Notes: generated from the letters alone by a model not told the origin. 64,000 nt of DNA from Liquidambar formosana (GCA_039720395.1 CM077834.1:4732607-4796606); one strand, 5' to 3'; shown: positions 1 through 10,671, counted from the stretch's first letter. Numbers and translations: made by a program.

Positions 1-642
1 TCGCCCCCGCGTCTCCACTTATTCACAATCGTCCATCCCCTCTCTCTCTCTCCCGAACTCCAAACGCAGCAACATTCCCTGCTCTCTCCTCTCGCCAGGC
101 AGGTTCTTTCTTCTCCTCCTCCTTTACACGAAACCCTTATTTTGTTCTTCTCAATCTTGAAAATACCATAATTTTATTTTTTTCATTATTCCTCAAGGCG
201 TTACAAATTTCTTACTTTCCACTACCCTGTTGCCTCAAGAGTTATCAAACTTTGACCCTACTACTCCGTATCAAGTTACTTATAATTGATGAGAAAGGTC
301 CCGCTTTGGAGGTCTTTCTGATCCTTTTCCCAAAAATGAAAAATAAAAAGTTGTACCTGCTATTGAACCGTTGTTGAGACTCGAGAGTATAATTCAGAAA
401 CTTATTTGAAAATTTTGGACGATTCGTGAGGATGCCTAGCATTAGGCAAGATAAACAGGCGGATTTGCGTAGTTATGATTAGGAAAAAGCCAATGAGCTA
501 TAAGGGAAAAAATAATTAGTACACTAAATGATATTAACTTTAAAATATACAGAAGAGATGTATGCCATAACAGGATAAATCAATTTATCTTACATAATTA
601 TGCTGTAAATCAATCGACCAAGAGCAGAATTAGCAAATACTA
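1..642. other. Gene-poor left edge and PLPBP 3' flank
   Basis: No coding exon is recognisable here. The first 120 bases are C/T-rich with a CT repeat and could be the 5' leader of a plus-strand neighbour outside the window, but no start codon or splice pattern confirms that. The rest is AT-rich and would include the 3' untranslated region of the minus-strand gene that stops at 643. Confidence 0.4.
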
Positions 643-3600
643 CTAATTTGGTTGTTTCTTTGGATACTCCCTCGGTCCAAATATGGTTGATCCAATTCTT
701 ACATTGGTACTGCCCATTTCAATCTGCAGAAATCAGAAAGCATTATTCATCAGTAGCATAATCCGTTGAGTTGATACTCTAACCTTGCTAAAATTGTGCT
801 GTGGATGGCACGATAGAAAGCATATCCAGAAAATCATTTAAGAAAATTACCAATGCTCATGTTTGGAGCAGGAAAAGTTTGATACTTGGTTCAAAACAAA
901 TACTAAAACCTACTAAATGAAGGAACAACACTTCCTCTACTTTGCCTTGTGACACGGCCCGCGCGCGAGAATGACCCATGGAGGGGTTTTATAGTGGAAA
1001 GTGGCAACTCTCCTACATGGTGGAAGATTCTAGAGTTCTCTAGGAGACTCTAGACTTGTAAATATGTAGAGACTTCTAGAATAGGGCCTAGAATAGTCTA
1101 TATCTAGAAAGTTCTATTGAGGAGGTGGGAGAAGCTTCTAGAGAATGCTCTAGAACCCTCCTAGCATTTATTACATTCTAAAATAGTCCATAGGAGCTTA
1201 TAAATAGGAGGTAGGCCTCATTTGGCCAAGCCAACCTGGAAGAGTTGGAAGCATTGTAGCTCTTGAGTGTTGTAAAGCTTACTTAGTGCAATACAAGTAA
1301 ACTTTCCACAAGTGTCCGAGTGTGTTTTCCTTCTTTCCAAGCTTAGAGGTGTCGAGTAGGCTTACTTAAGGGTTCACGGAGAGGGCGTGAAGCTTAAGTG
1401 CCGCACGGGTATTAGGTCGAAACATCGAGCCCGTGACAGTTGGTATCAGAGCAAGGTTGAGCCAAGGTTGCAAGGCGTGTGACTAAGGTGAAGACGGCGA
1501 TGGCAAATACCTCTAACCTAACGGAGGAGCTTCTCAACAAGGAACGGGAGGACCCTCACAATACTGGCAGAGGCAGGAGGGACAAGTCGAAGGACGTGGT
1601 GTCATCTATGGAGGCACGGTTGGTCAAGATGGAGACAGCCGTGGCTGACATTGCAATGCGGTTCGAGGAGGACGTCCCAAGTCAGGCGACCCTTGAAAGC
1701 ATGGTGGAAGACCTTAAGGGCGAGATGTTGGGAGCCTTGAACTCCATGGCTGACAAACTTCGACAGGAGGTTCAAGGCCAATTGGATCGAGTGTTTGCGG
1801 AGCTGGCCTCATTCCGCAAGGAGATGAAGGAAATGAAGGGAGATTGGGTACTTTGCAAGGAGGCGGTGGTCAGTCGGGCTCACATGGTACGTGGGGCGCC
1901 GAAGATAGAGGCTCCAAGGCCCAAAGCCTTTGATGGCAGGAGGGATGCGAAGGAGCTAGACACCTTCTTGTGGAACATCGAGAGATACCTCCGACACATG
2001 GGTGTGGAGGACAATGCAGGGAAGATCTCTACGGCTAGCTTGTTCCTCACCGACAATGCTCTCTTATGGTGGCGTCGACGAAGCATTGAGATCGAGCAAG
2101 GTACGTTCACCCTTGAGACTTGGGATGAGTTTAAGAAAGATATTAAGTTACACTTCTACCCCGAGAATGCCCGCTTTGAAGCAAAAGAGAAGTTACGATG
2201 GCTAAAACAAATGGGCACTGTCCGGGAATATGTCGCAGAGTATAGCAATCTCTTGTTCGAAATTCCGGACATCAGTGAGGAAGATAAATTTGTGTTCTTT
2301 ATAAGTGGGCTCCAACCCTGGGCAAGGCAAGAACTGCAACGGCGTGGGGTGCAGAACTTGTCTTCGGCTATAGCGGCTGCGGAGTCACTTATAGAGTTCA
2401 AGAAGAGTGATAGGAGACCCAAGGGGTGGGAGGATGGTGATAGCAATGGTGGGGGAGACAAGGATGTCGAAAGAAAGACGGAATCGAGGAGGCCATCCCC
2501 GAGAAGGGACTCAAGGGGAGATAAGGGTAAGGATCTGTCCAAGCCCAGGGCGTGCTACTTTTGCGATGGACCACACTTCTTGAGAGACTGTCCTAAGAGG
2601 GCGGCCCTAAATGCTTTGGCGAAGCAGCATGAGGAGGAGGAAGAGCCAACTGAGGAGGCAAGGGTGAGTTCTCTTCAGTTGCTCAATGCGGCAGAAGCCA
2701 AAGTGGGGAAACCAAAAGCCCCAACCAAGGGACTGGTATACATCGACACAGTGGTGAAGGGGAAGACATCCCGTGCCTTGGTCGATACAGGGACGACACA
2801 TAACTTCCTAGACGTGAAGGAAGCCAAGCGGTTGGGCATGGAAGTCACCAAAGAGAAGGGATTGCTGAAGGCAATCAACTCAGCTGCCAGGCCGACAGAG
2901 GGTGTAGCTTATGGGGTAAAGCTATACATCGGTGCGTGGAGTGGGTTAGTCGACTTCTCGGTGACGCATATCGGTGCTTGGGATGGACTTCTTTGACAAG
3001 GTAAAGGCCTTCCCTATTCCCTATGCCAATAGCTTGTGCATAGCAGAAGAAAGAATGTCGTGTACGGTGCCGATGATAAGACAAGCCAATACCAAGTCGA
3101 AGAAGATAACGGCCATGCAGCTCTCGGACAAAGGGGAGACGATGTACTTGACGACTTTGAAGGGAAAATGGGCTTCCCAAAAGTCGGCGCAGGTCATACC
3201 CAAGGAGCTGCCAAAGAAACCACCAGGTCAAGCCAAGGAAGTGGACGATATTCTGGCAGAAGGCGTGGTGCACAGGAAGGGAATGCCAGAATATACGGAG
3301 TACTTGGTGAAGTGGAAGGGACTACCAGAGTCCAAGGCGAGCTGGGAACGAGAAGAGTCCTTATGGCAATACAAGGATCATATCAAGAGGTTCAAGGTGC
3401 GATTGCGCGACGAGGACGTCGCAGGATTGGGTGGGGGAGAATGACACGGCCCGCGCGCGAGAATGACCCATGGAGGGGTTTTATAGTGGGAAGTGGCAAC
3501 TCTCCTACATGGTGGAAGATTCTAGAGTTCTCTAGGAGACTCTAGACTTGTAAATATGTAGAGACTTCTAAAATAGGGCCTAGAATAGTCTATATCTAGA

Positions 3601-6600
3601 AAGTTCTATTGAGGAGGTGGGAGAAGCTTCTAGAGAATGCTCTAGAACCCTCCTAGCATTTATTACATTCTAGAATAGTCCATAGGAGCTTATAAATAGG
3701 AGGTAGGCCTCATTTGGCCAAGCCAACCTGGAAGAGTTGGAAGCAATGTAGCTCTTGAGTGTTGTAAAGCTTACTTAGTGCAATACAAGTAAACTTTCCA
3801 CAAGTGTCCGAGTGTGTTTTCCTTCTTTCCAAGCTTAGAGGTGTCGAGTAGGCTTACTTAAGGGTTCACGGAGAGGGCGTGAAGCTTAAGTGCCGCACGG
3901 GTATTAGGTCGAAACATCGAGCCCGTGACACTTGGAAGTCATTTTCCTCAATTTTAAGCACCTCATTCATCTCATTTTAAGTATTTTACATCAATAACAA
4001 CAAAAACAAAAACAAAAACAAGAAGTCCTCGGCATAGAACATGTTTGTAAAATTACCAATGTTCATGTCTGTAAAATCATTAAAAGAAAGGCTTGGGAAA
4101 CATCTAAAAGACATGAGAATGGCTACCAGCAATCAGGGACCTAGGAGAGGTACGGGAAATATATTTCTAATGAATTTCGGAAATGATTTAATGTAAATTG
4201 GGAAAGTTCCAAGATGTGTCAGCAAAGCTTTTGGGCGTCTCCAAAACGATTATCAGGCACTTCACAAGCATTTCTGAAAAGCAAAAGGCTTTTCAAAACA
4301 TTTTCCATGAAAATTTCAGAAGTTATAACCCACTTCAGAAATGCGCTCCGGAAGATACACTCATACACATATCCCACCACTACCAAACACTAGGATTTTT
4401 TAGTGACTATGGTGTTATCCAATCATGATTTCAGACAGCATATTTATCAAGAAGTTCAAATGTCCAGAACTATGGTAGTCTGAAGTGAGATATATTTTCA
4501 TTCTAACACCTGCTAGCAAAAGATCAAATCATCAAGAAAATGGAAATTCGTTGTGGTTCATTAGGATCTAGGAGTAAGTTTGAACACAGCATAGAGTCCT
4601 TACCGCTTGCTCAAAGTCACCAGACATGCCCATGGACAGCTCACACTGCTCCTCTGCTATTCCGAGCACCTTGCAAGTCTCAATTCTACAGTTTAACAGC
4701 GTCTGTTGCATCACAACCACAGAATGGTGTCTCAGAAAATAGATTAACAAGTGCACAGGGAAAGGGAATGATAGGAAAGTATTAATCTGAATATAGTAAT
4801 GGGTGTATCAACTTTTTATGAAAACACAATGAATCAAATAGCATTTTAATATGCAAGTTTATCACCAGCAACAAAAATGGAAATGAGTTCATAATATTTG
4901 AAACTTTATGATAATTAGTGACCTAATTCAAGTAATTGTAAAAATAAATAAATCAAATTAAATAACAGTTTCATCTATAAAACAAAAAGTAGACTTATTT
5001 CAAAAGCTCTGAAAACAATAAAGAATTTGATCATCATGTGGTTCCCAAAGATTCTCATAATAAGTTTGGCATTCTCACCCTGAAGTTCTCTGGAGTGGAG
5101 GTATAGTTGGCCATCCCTATGGTCATTAAACCAGAAAACTTGAGATTTGGGCAGCCCAGCTGAACATGTTTAGCAAGCTCTACACACCCTGATGGTTCGA
5201 CACCAGATTTCGCTGAAATAAAGTCACAGTAAGCAATCAACTGATCAATATTTGCCCCTTTCATAAAGTAAAAGCAACCTCAAAATTTTGGTAAAGGTGT
5301 TAAAAGCATTAGGACAATATGTTAATGTCGTGCACTTGACTGTAAGTCAGTCATGGCCTACAATATTGGGTGAGGTAAAGTGATTTGATAGTGTTAGGCA
5401 TATGCTCCCTGAGGCAGTCATTGACTGAAAATTAAGGACGTCAAAGTAGTCGTGTAAACTATCACAAATCTAAAATGCAAATTATTTCCTCTCTGCAAGT
5501 AAGAATTGGGAATGAACGAGCAAGTAGCAATTACAAAAGTTGTGATTTAAGCGGTTAGATCAGATACCACTTGATAATAGACAAGAAAAATCATGCTTTC
5601 ATGGGGCTTTTTCCTTCTTTTTTTTGCCTTTCTTTTTTGGTTGGGGAGAGAGGGAGAAAGAATCTGATGTTTTGAGCAATTCAGCACTATGGATCTCATT
5701 CTTAAGTCCAACCAATCTCCCTGTTGGATATCAAAGAAAGATGGGTAGTGGTTGATATTTTACATACATGCTTCTCCGCTGGTATTCACTTGGACCAAAA
5801 CCTTCAAAGGCTTCCTTCCAATGCTTGAAACTACACGATCAAGATGATTTGCAAGCTGCAGATCATAAAAAAGTATAATAACTGCCAAATTGTCATTGTG
5901 AGTGAAATGCATTGAACAACTCATTAAGGTTTTTACCTTTTCATTATCTACACCCTCAACCATTGCAAGATTTGGGACAGCAGCTGCAAATAGGAAGTAA
6001 AGCCACAACATTTGCCATAAACCTCTCTCATGCAAAATAAATAAAAGGGGGGGTGGGGGGTGGGGAGCAGTAGAACAAGCTAGACACAATATGTTTCATA
6101 ACAGAATAATCAAGGAGGTGAGAAGATGTATCACTTTACACACATGTGCAACCGCACCATGCACACACATCCAATTCTCACAAATCATTTCTCGCTATTA
6201 AACATATTGCAAATTCTCAAGATTCATGCTCATAAGGTATGACTAAAGGTTTTCCCCACACCTTCTACCAACTGCAACTCGCCTGCCTTCTCCATGGGCA
6301 AGGGACCGTTTTTGTTCAGGATATAAGTATTACTAAACGCAACACGACATGGGCAGAGTTCCATTCCATAACTATTCAGAATAATTCAGGAATTTTAGAA
6401 TTAATTAGAGCATTATTCACAGTATTCAACATCTTCTGGCATAATTTCGGAATTATTGAAGTATACAAACAAAATTCAGGATTTGTCATTGGATGAGAAG
6501 ACAGGGATAAGTTCATGAATTTTGGGAATAATTGAGATAACTCTAAATTATGAAGTAATGGAAATAATTCCAAGCAGGAAAAGTAACATGAGTTCAAACC

Positions 6601-7051
6601 CAAAAACAGAAAGAAAGAAAAAAAAAATCATGAGAAGGCATCAATTTGGAACATACCAAGAAGCGATTTCACTTTGTTGCTCTGCAAATGCCCGATGAAA
6701 TGCCACTCAATGTCCTCAGGAAGCTGCATATTTCTAACAATACCAAATTCAACTCATCTATTCACATGGAAATGATACACAACACCAAATACAAATCATA
6801 CACGCATGTGTATAGAGAGGGAGAGAGACCTGGGGAGCTTTTTCGACGAACTCTTGAACGTAATTCTCGCCGAAACAGCGGTGGCCTGCGTCGTAGACTT
6901 GGCGAATGAGAGAAACGGGTTTGGTCTTGGAGACCGCCACCACCCTGACCTGGTCGGACCGACGGCCGGAAATCTCGGCCGCCTGCCGGACTCGGTGCAT
7001 CACCGACCGGAGTGCCGTCACGGCCACGCCCTCCACGGCGGGAGCAGCCAT
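643..7051 (-). CDS. PLPBP: Pyridoxal 5'-phosphate homeostasis protein (PLPBP/PROSC/YggS family), 7 exons
   Basis: Binds PLP and buffers free PLP in the cytosol (or organelles); the family has no known catalytic activity. Exons on the minus strand: 7051-6830, 6723-6657, 5983-5937, 5855-5768, 5212-5079, 4702-4604, 723-643. They join in phase to 738 bp (245 aa plus TAG), the usual length for plant members. All junctions are GT-AG. Visible family motifs are VSKTKP with the PLP-binding lysine at residue 42, CFGENYVQE, EWHFIGHLQSNK, LVQVNTSGE, GLMTIGM, ELSMGMSGDF and the phosphate-binding RIGSTIF near the C-terminus. The start at 7051 (MAAP) is preferred over the in-frame ATG 21 codons upstream because plant homologues begin with a similar MAAP. 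No frame break is seen. The last intron (724-4603) is enlarged to about 3.9 kb by an antisense LTR retrotransposon. Family assignment is near certain from motifs. Confidence 0.95.
1023..1183 (+). promoter_or_regulatory. Array of heat-shock-element-like motifs in LTR U3
   Basis: HSF sites are alternating nGAAn units at 5-bp spacing. Groups seen: GAAgaTTCtaGAG at 1023-1035; TTCtaGAA at 1074-1081; aTCtaGAAagTTC at 1102-1114; GAAgcTTCtaGAG at 1131-1143; GAAtgCTCtaGAA at 1143-1155; and TTCtaaAA at 1176-1183, whose counterpart in the 3' LTR is a perfect TTCtaGAA. The array ends about 16 bp before the TATA box, where an HSF-driven promoter would have it. Binding is inferred, not shown. The 3' LTR has the same array about 2492 bp downstream, with one unit (1074-1081) degraded. 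Confidence 0.7.
1199..1206 (+). promoter_or_regulatory. LTR TATA box
   Basis: TATAAATA, 16 bp downstream of the last HSE-like motif; the copy in the 3' LTR is at 3691-3698. Transcription would start roughly 25-30 bp downstream and define the U3/R boundary. Confidence 0.75.
1441..1452 (+). other. Primer-binding site (initiator tRNA-Met)
   Basis: TGGTATCAGAGC, the standard plant retroelement site complementary to the 3' end of initiator tRNA-Met, two bases after the 5' LTR. Confidence 0.92.
1500..2996 (+). CDS. Retrotransposon Gag-protease polyprotein
   Basis: Start chosen at the first ATG (1500), giving 498 codons; the open frame itself extends slightly upstream. Order of parts: a charged N-terminus with a predicted coiled coil (about residues 35-115); a Ty3-type Gag capsid domain (about 140-300) with the aromatic LLWWRRR and FYPENA motifs; a Lys/Arg/Asp-rich linker; a zinc knuckle CYFCDGPHFLRDC at about 350 (CX2CX3HX4C, one residue shorter than the canonical spacing); and an aspartic protease with the catalytic ALVDTGTTHNFL at about 427. 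The frame ends at TGA just after the protease flap region, where one extra base near 2973 separates it from the chromodomain frame. No polymerase follows. Confidence 0.9.
   Translation: MANTSNLTEELLNKEREDPHNTGRGRRDKSKDVVSSMEARLVKMETAVADIAMRFEEDVPSQATLESMVEDLKGEMLGALNSMADKLRQEVQGQLDRVFAELASFRKEMKEMKGDWVLCKEAVVSRAHMVRGAPKIEAPRPKAFDGRRDAKELDTFLWNIERYLRHMGVEDNAGKISTASLFLTDNALLWWRRRSIEIEQGTFTLETWDEFKKDIKLHFYPENARFEAKEKLRWLKQMGTVREYVAEYSNLLFEIPDISEEDKFVFFISGLQPWARQELQRRGVQNLSSAIAAAESLIEFKKSDRRPKGWEDGDSNGGGDKDVERKTESRRPSPRRDSRGDKGKDLSKPRACYFCDGPHFLRDCPKRAALNALAKQHEEEEEPTEEARVSSLQLLNAAEAKVGKPKAPTKGLVYIDTVVKGKTSRALVDTGTTHNFLDVKEAKRLGMEVTKEKGLLKAINSAARPTEGVAYGVKLYIGAWSGLVDFSVTHIGAWDGLL
2974..3444 (+). 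CDS. Retrotransposon protease C-terminus plus chromodomain
   Basis: The open frame is shifted by one base relative to the Gag-protease frame and overlaps its end. It begins with LGMDFFDKVKA, the usual end of the plant Ty3 protease, then a short linker. It then reads straight into a chromodomain (from about 3238: VDDILAEGVV, then YLVKWKGL and the SWE motif). In intact chromoviruses the chromodomain sits at the integrase C-terminus and is thought to direct insertion through histone marks. Here everything between protease and chromodomain is missing. The stop codon TGA (3442-3444) is made of the first three bases of the 3' LTR, and the polypurine tract is translated as GLGGGE. Confidence 0.85.
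   Translation: MLGMDFFDKVKAFPIPYANSLCIAEERMSCTVPMIRQANTKSKKITAMQLSDKGETMYLTTLKGKWASQKSAQVIPKELPKKPPGQAKEVDDILAEGVVHRKGMPEYTEYLVKWKGLPESKASWEREESLWQYKDHIKRFKVRLRDEDVAGLGGGE
3430..3441 (+). other. Polypurine tract
   Basis: GGTGGGGGAGAA immediately before the 3' LTR, the plus-strand priming site expected for an LTR retroelement. Confidence 0.85.
3442..3930 (+). repeat. 3' LTR
   Basis: 489 bp, same ends as the 5' LTR, four visible substitutions. TATA box at 3691-3698. Confidence 0.95.
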
Positions 7052-8658
7052 GCGATATTGCTCACACAATAGTTCTCGTCTTGTTGCTCTTCTCAGCCGT
7101 ATTTCACTAATCATCGTCAGGATTTCGGGTCATTTATAAATATACCGTATGCATTTCGGGTCACTTATTTTCTGCCCCCAATTTATGGTCAGGGAAATTT
7201 ATTGTCCAAATTTAGGCAAAAAAAATGCCAAGCCCCAAATTTACTGTCCCAGCTCCCATGCATGGCACCTACCTCTCAAGAAATGAAAGGTTCTTATTTT
7301 CAGAGGTACAATGATCAACCTAACATTTATATTAAAATCTTTATCCAGCGTGTTAGAGCATTTACACCATTCAAGTGAACATTGGTCTTTCTTGAGATTG
7401 GGGATTAATCGATTCTTGCAGTCGGATATCTTAGGGACTTGTCCAAACTCCAAACAAATAAACTCTCTTCACATAATAAATTTGGATGCACCACTGCGTC
7501 CCGGTTAGGAAAATGCAATTTGCCCAACTTTTGAGTAATTGAAATGTCTCGATTCTCTCATATGAAAATAGGGTTTATGGACTATGCTAATATAATGTTG
7601 CTTACATTTAATGTCATCAATATGGCTGTAGATCGCACTCCATTAAAAGGAGACAGTTTGGATGCATAACATTACTATTTCAATCTTGTAGTTTTAGAGA
7701 CTTGTGACATCATCCTTATTTATCACATGAAAAAATTGTTATTGTTTTCAAATTTTTTTTTTAAAAAGAAAAAAAAAAATCTAATTTGACAACTAATGAA
7801 GTATTGATATGTCAATATAAAAATATGCTTTGATAATGAAGCATTGGTGTATCAACTCAATGTTAAGTGATCTGTGGTCATGACATCATAACTCATCAGT
7901 TAGCACATCAATTGAGAAATAAATAAATTTAAAAAAAAAAAAAAAAAAAAAAAGAAGAAGAAGAAGAAGAAAAGGTTGTTAAGAAGAATAACACTGCACT
8001 TATCCAATTTGCTCCATCCCACATTCCCACCAGAAAATTATTAAATTAAGACCAAGCAAAATTAAGCCCACATGCTTGGAAGATGTTGATTTGTTCACCA
8101 AGAATTTTGATCAACCATCACTCAACTCGAGAATGAAAAATATTTACATCACAGTCCATCATTTACTTTATTACATATTAAAGGATATAAAAATCCTTTT
8201 AAAAATCAATTTTTTTTTTTATTATAACAATGTTGTTACCTAGGATAAACATTTATTAATAAATAAATAAAAAGGTTATTATAATAAAAAAAGTACCTTG
8301 GGACTTCCGAATATACCTTAAACTAAAGAGTATTACTAGGTATAACGAATAAATTTCCTAAATTCATCAAACGGTTTATGTGTATTTCACAATCGTACAA
8401 GCCAAAATGAAACCAAAATATATGTATTTTAAAACAAATATTTTGCGATTGGGGTATCATATTTTGCATGTCATCAAGGGATATAAGTAAAACTATTTAT
8501 TCCCATCAATTGCTGCATTAATTCGCACAAGCCAAAATGGAACCAAAATATTTTAAAACAAATAAATAAACAAGAAAGCATCTGCACGCAAAAATGTAAA
8601 AATAAAAGAAAATATTATGAGCAGATGTTTTACATTCTATTTTATATATAGTTTGTGT
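7052..8658. other. Intergenic, AT-rich
   Basis: Upstream region of PLPBP and downstream region of the cytochrome b561 gene. It holds poly(A) and GAA-type low-complexity tracts around 7929-7970. No gene or bounded repeat was recognised. Confidence 0.5.
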
Positions 8659-9611
8659 CTATTTTTCATCTGGAGGTTGAGATGAATTCGGGGCAGTGGT
8701 TGGTCCTTCTTGAGGTTTACCGGTTGGTCCTTCCGGAGGTTTATCCTTCTTGGTTTTTCTGGAGTTGACAAACTTAATCCATGTGTAAATTTCGAAAGCC
8801 AAGGTAATGCAGAGCAGAAGTCCTAGGAGTCCGATGTAGGCCCATTTCCAAGTTTGGTTCTGTGGCCTTAAGATGGATATCCCTTGGAATATATTTGCTG
8901 AGATTACAGCTATCAGCGCGTAGCCCAGAAAATGGTGGTACATGTTCCACTATTTGCGGTATTCATCACTTTTGCCCGGTTTTAGCCGTAAGGCAAACAT
9001 CTGCAACCAAATTGCATTGCCATCATAACATTTTATAACAAGACCACAAAAATAGTGATATAATATATAATAAGACATCGGTATGTTTGCCTTACTTTTT
9101 TTGTTTTTTGTTTTTTGGGAGACTATATATTGGATCTTGTTGAATCCAACAGATGAACAGTTTAAGAATGCTGTAAAAAATGTTGTGTAAATTGCATCCC
9201 TTAATCTTGATCATATATATACATGACAATGATCACGTGTAGACCGTTCCAGACGGTTTGGATAGGATCATAAGGTTAAGTGCCATGTGATTAGTCTCAA
9301 ACAGTCTGAACGGTCCGCCCTCGATCTTTTCCACACACACACACACACACACAAATCCAGTCTCATCAACTAGTGTTAATTTTCTTATATCAGTACTATA
9401 TATTGAGGATTGTATCATATGTATGGATAAATTGTATTATATCTGTAGAGGATTGTTCAAGTGCAGAATATCTTAAACGATCTCAAACAATCTTTACCGT
9501 GCGTGAATGATATGTGCACATTCACATGAAGTCACCCACAAACGGCTATGTTCATATGAGATATCCTACACATAATCAAACTTGTATATATATATATTAG
9601 CATGTATATGT

Positions 9612-9654
<43 letters not shown>

Positions 9655-10631
9655 ATTACTTGTAATGTGGTAAATGTGAAAATGAATATGGCGAGGACCC
9701 GGTGAGTGCGAAAGGTGTAGTGCTTAGAAGCGTGTCCGAGCCATAGGCCAATGGCCCAGCCAGTTGTGCCCAGAGTGTATCCAGCAATTTGGCAAGAGAC
9801 GTGTAGAACGAACCACCATGTGTATTCTATTGGGAATTTCCTGAAGTACCTGGCGATAATCGCATCCCATGGGCATCAGCGTTCCCCATCCCACTATGTT
9901 CAAAATCCCATGCACCTAAAAATCAACCACTCAATTAATCTTCAAAATCCCTACTAATTAATAATTCAGGAAAATTAACTAATTAGCAATCTTACCATTC
10001 TCAAATGATGCCGGTGTTTTCCAATGCTTTGACTCTTTCTAGTCCACAAATTTATAGTATCAGTGCTATCAACATTCTGAAGAGTCGTGGGATGTTTCCT
10101 GGGCACCACCCCTTCAACATTGTACCCAACTTGCCAAACATGGTGCAATTTCGACATATTGTACTCCATGGGAAGAACCAATGTTGCGTAAATAGTAAAA
10201 TATCCAGTTTCGCTTGAGTATTCTGGCCTCATTTTTCGAACCACCACATCAATATCGGAAGGCTGGAGATGGCAGCCAAGCTTGGTGTCAGCAGTGATAT
10301 TGTATTTGTCAATTGATAAGGTCCCATTTGGGTATCTGATGCCTATGAGGGCTCTTGTGCCTACCATCTGTGGTCTCTCACGTGGGTTCAACCCCCAAGC
10401 TACCCATCCCATTTCGGCGTCTAGCTTTGCGGTGAAGTAGATGTCGATTTGTGACTTATTGTTGGTGAAGTTCCAGCCAAACTCAGCTCCTAGAGTTGGC
10501 AACACCCTACATGTTGCTGTGTCGTTTCTCTTTAAGGCTTCCCTACAAGGAGAGGATTGAGATGTGGTGAAGAGGCCTAGGATGGAGAACAAAGCCAAGA
10601 TAAGGATTGCATGTCTATCACAAGAAGACAT
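8659..10631 (-). pseudogene. Cytochrome b561 and DOMON domain protein, disrupted reading frame
   Basis: Family role: plasma-membrane, ascorbate-linked transmembrane electron transfer, with an extracellular DOMON haem domain and a b561 core. Exons: 10631-9996, 9915-9660, 9000-8659. Exon 1 has a signal peptide (ILILALFSILGLF) and a DOMON domain (EFGWNFTNN, GWVAWGLNP). Exons 2-3 carry the b561 core with the four expected haem histidines (VHGIL, VLHVSC, THRVL, YHHFLGY), several membrane spans, and a hydrophilic Pro-rich tail ending PPDEK. Two lesions are seen. An extra base at 9864 shifts the frame after GTLMPMG, giving a stop near 9724. A TAG at 8950-8952 replaces the tyrosine expected in YRKYWNMYHH. 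Splice sites are intact. It would be about 410 aa without the lesions. It is either a recent pseudogene or an intact gene with assembly errors. Confidence 0.85.
9619..9655. repeat. (GA)n microsatellite with G-run
   Basis: AG dinucleotide run followed by a G-run, inside intron 2 of the cytochrome b561 gene close to the exon 2 donor. Confidence 0.8.
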
Positions 10632-10636
10632 GTTTG

Positions 10637-10639
<3 letters not shown>

Positions 10640-10671
<32 letters not shown>
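10640..10671. repeat. (CT)n microsatellite in 5' leader
   Basis: A CT run (GA on the coding strand) directly upstream of the DOMON protein start at 10631. It reads as Glu-Arg repeats if the upstream in-frame ATG were used, which argues for the 10631 start. Confidence 0.85.

Larger units (their letters stand above)
950..1438 (+). repeat. 5' LTR
   Basis: 489 bp, TG...CA ends, four visible differences from the 3' LTR. A TATA box (TATAAATA) lies at 1199-1206. The U3 stretch 1023-1183 is packed with TTCTAGAA-like motifs that fit heat-shock element spacing (separate entry). Confidence 0.95.
950..3930 (+). mobile_element. Young non-autonomous Ty3-type (chromovirus-derived) LTR retrotransposon, Gag-Pro-chromodomain
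   Basis: This is a complete 2981-bp element with two 489-bp LTRs (950-1438 and 3442-3930), each starting TGACA and ending TGACA. I count four substitutions between them, about 99.2% identity. A primer-binding site for initiator tRNA-Met lies at 1441-1452 and a polypurine tract at 3430-3441. A 4-bp direct repeat CTTG flanks it (946-949 and 3931-3934); a fifth base does not match. The interior encodes Gag, an aspartic protease and, directly after, a chromodomain. Reverse transcriptase, RNase H and the integrase core are absent, so mobility would need a helper element. This resembles the TR-GAG class of non-autonomous elements. It sits in the last intron of PLPBP in the opposite orientation. The high LTR identity points to a recent insertion. 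Confidence 0.93.

Noticed and set aside
2156..3273. Several minus-strand open frames opposite the retrotransposon
   Set aside because: Antisense shadows of the GC-richer Gag, protease and chromodomain coding sequence; no family motifs.
6758..6829. Extension of PLPBP exon 1 through the open frame
   Set aside because: Sequence after the CAG at 6830 starts with a GT donor, and the next exon at 6723 resumes the conserved protein exactly.
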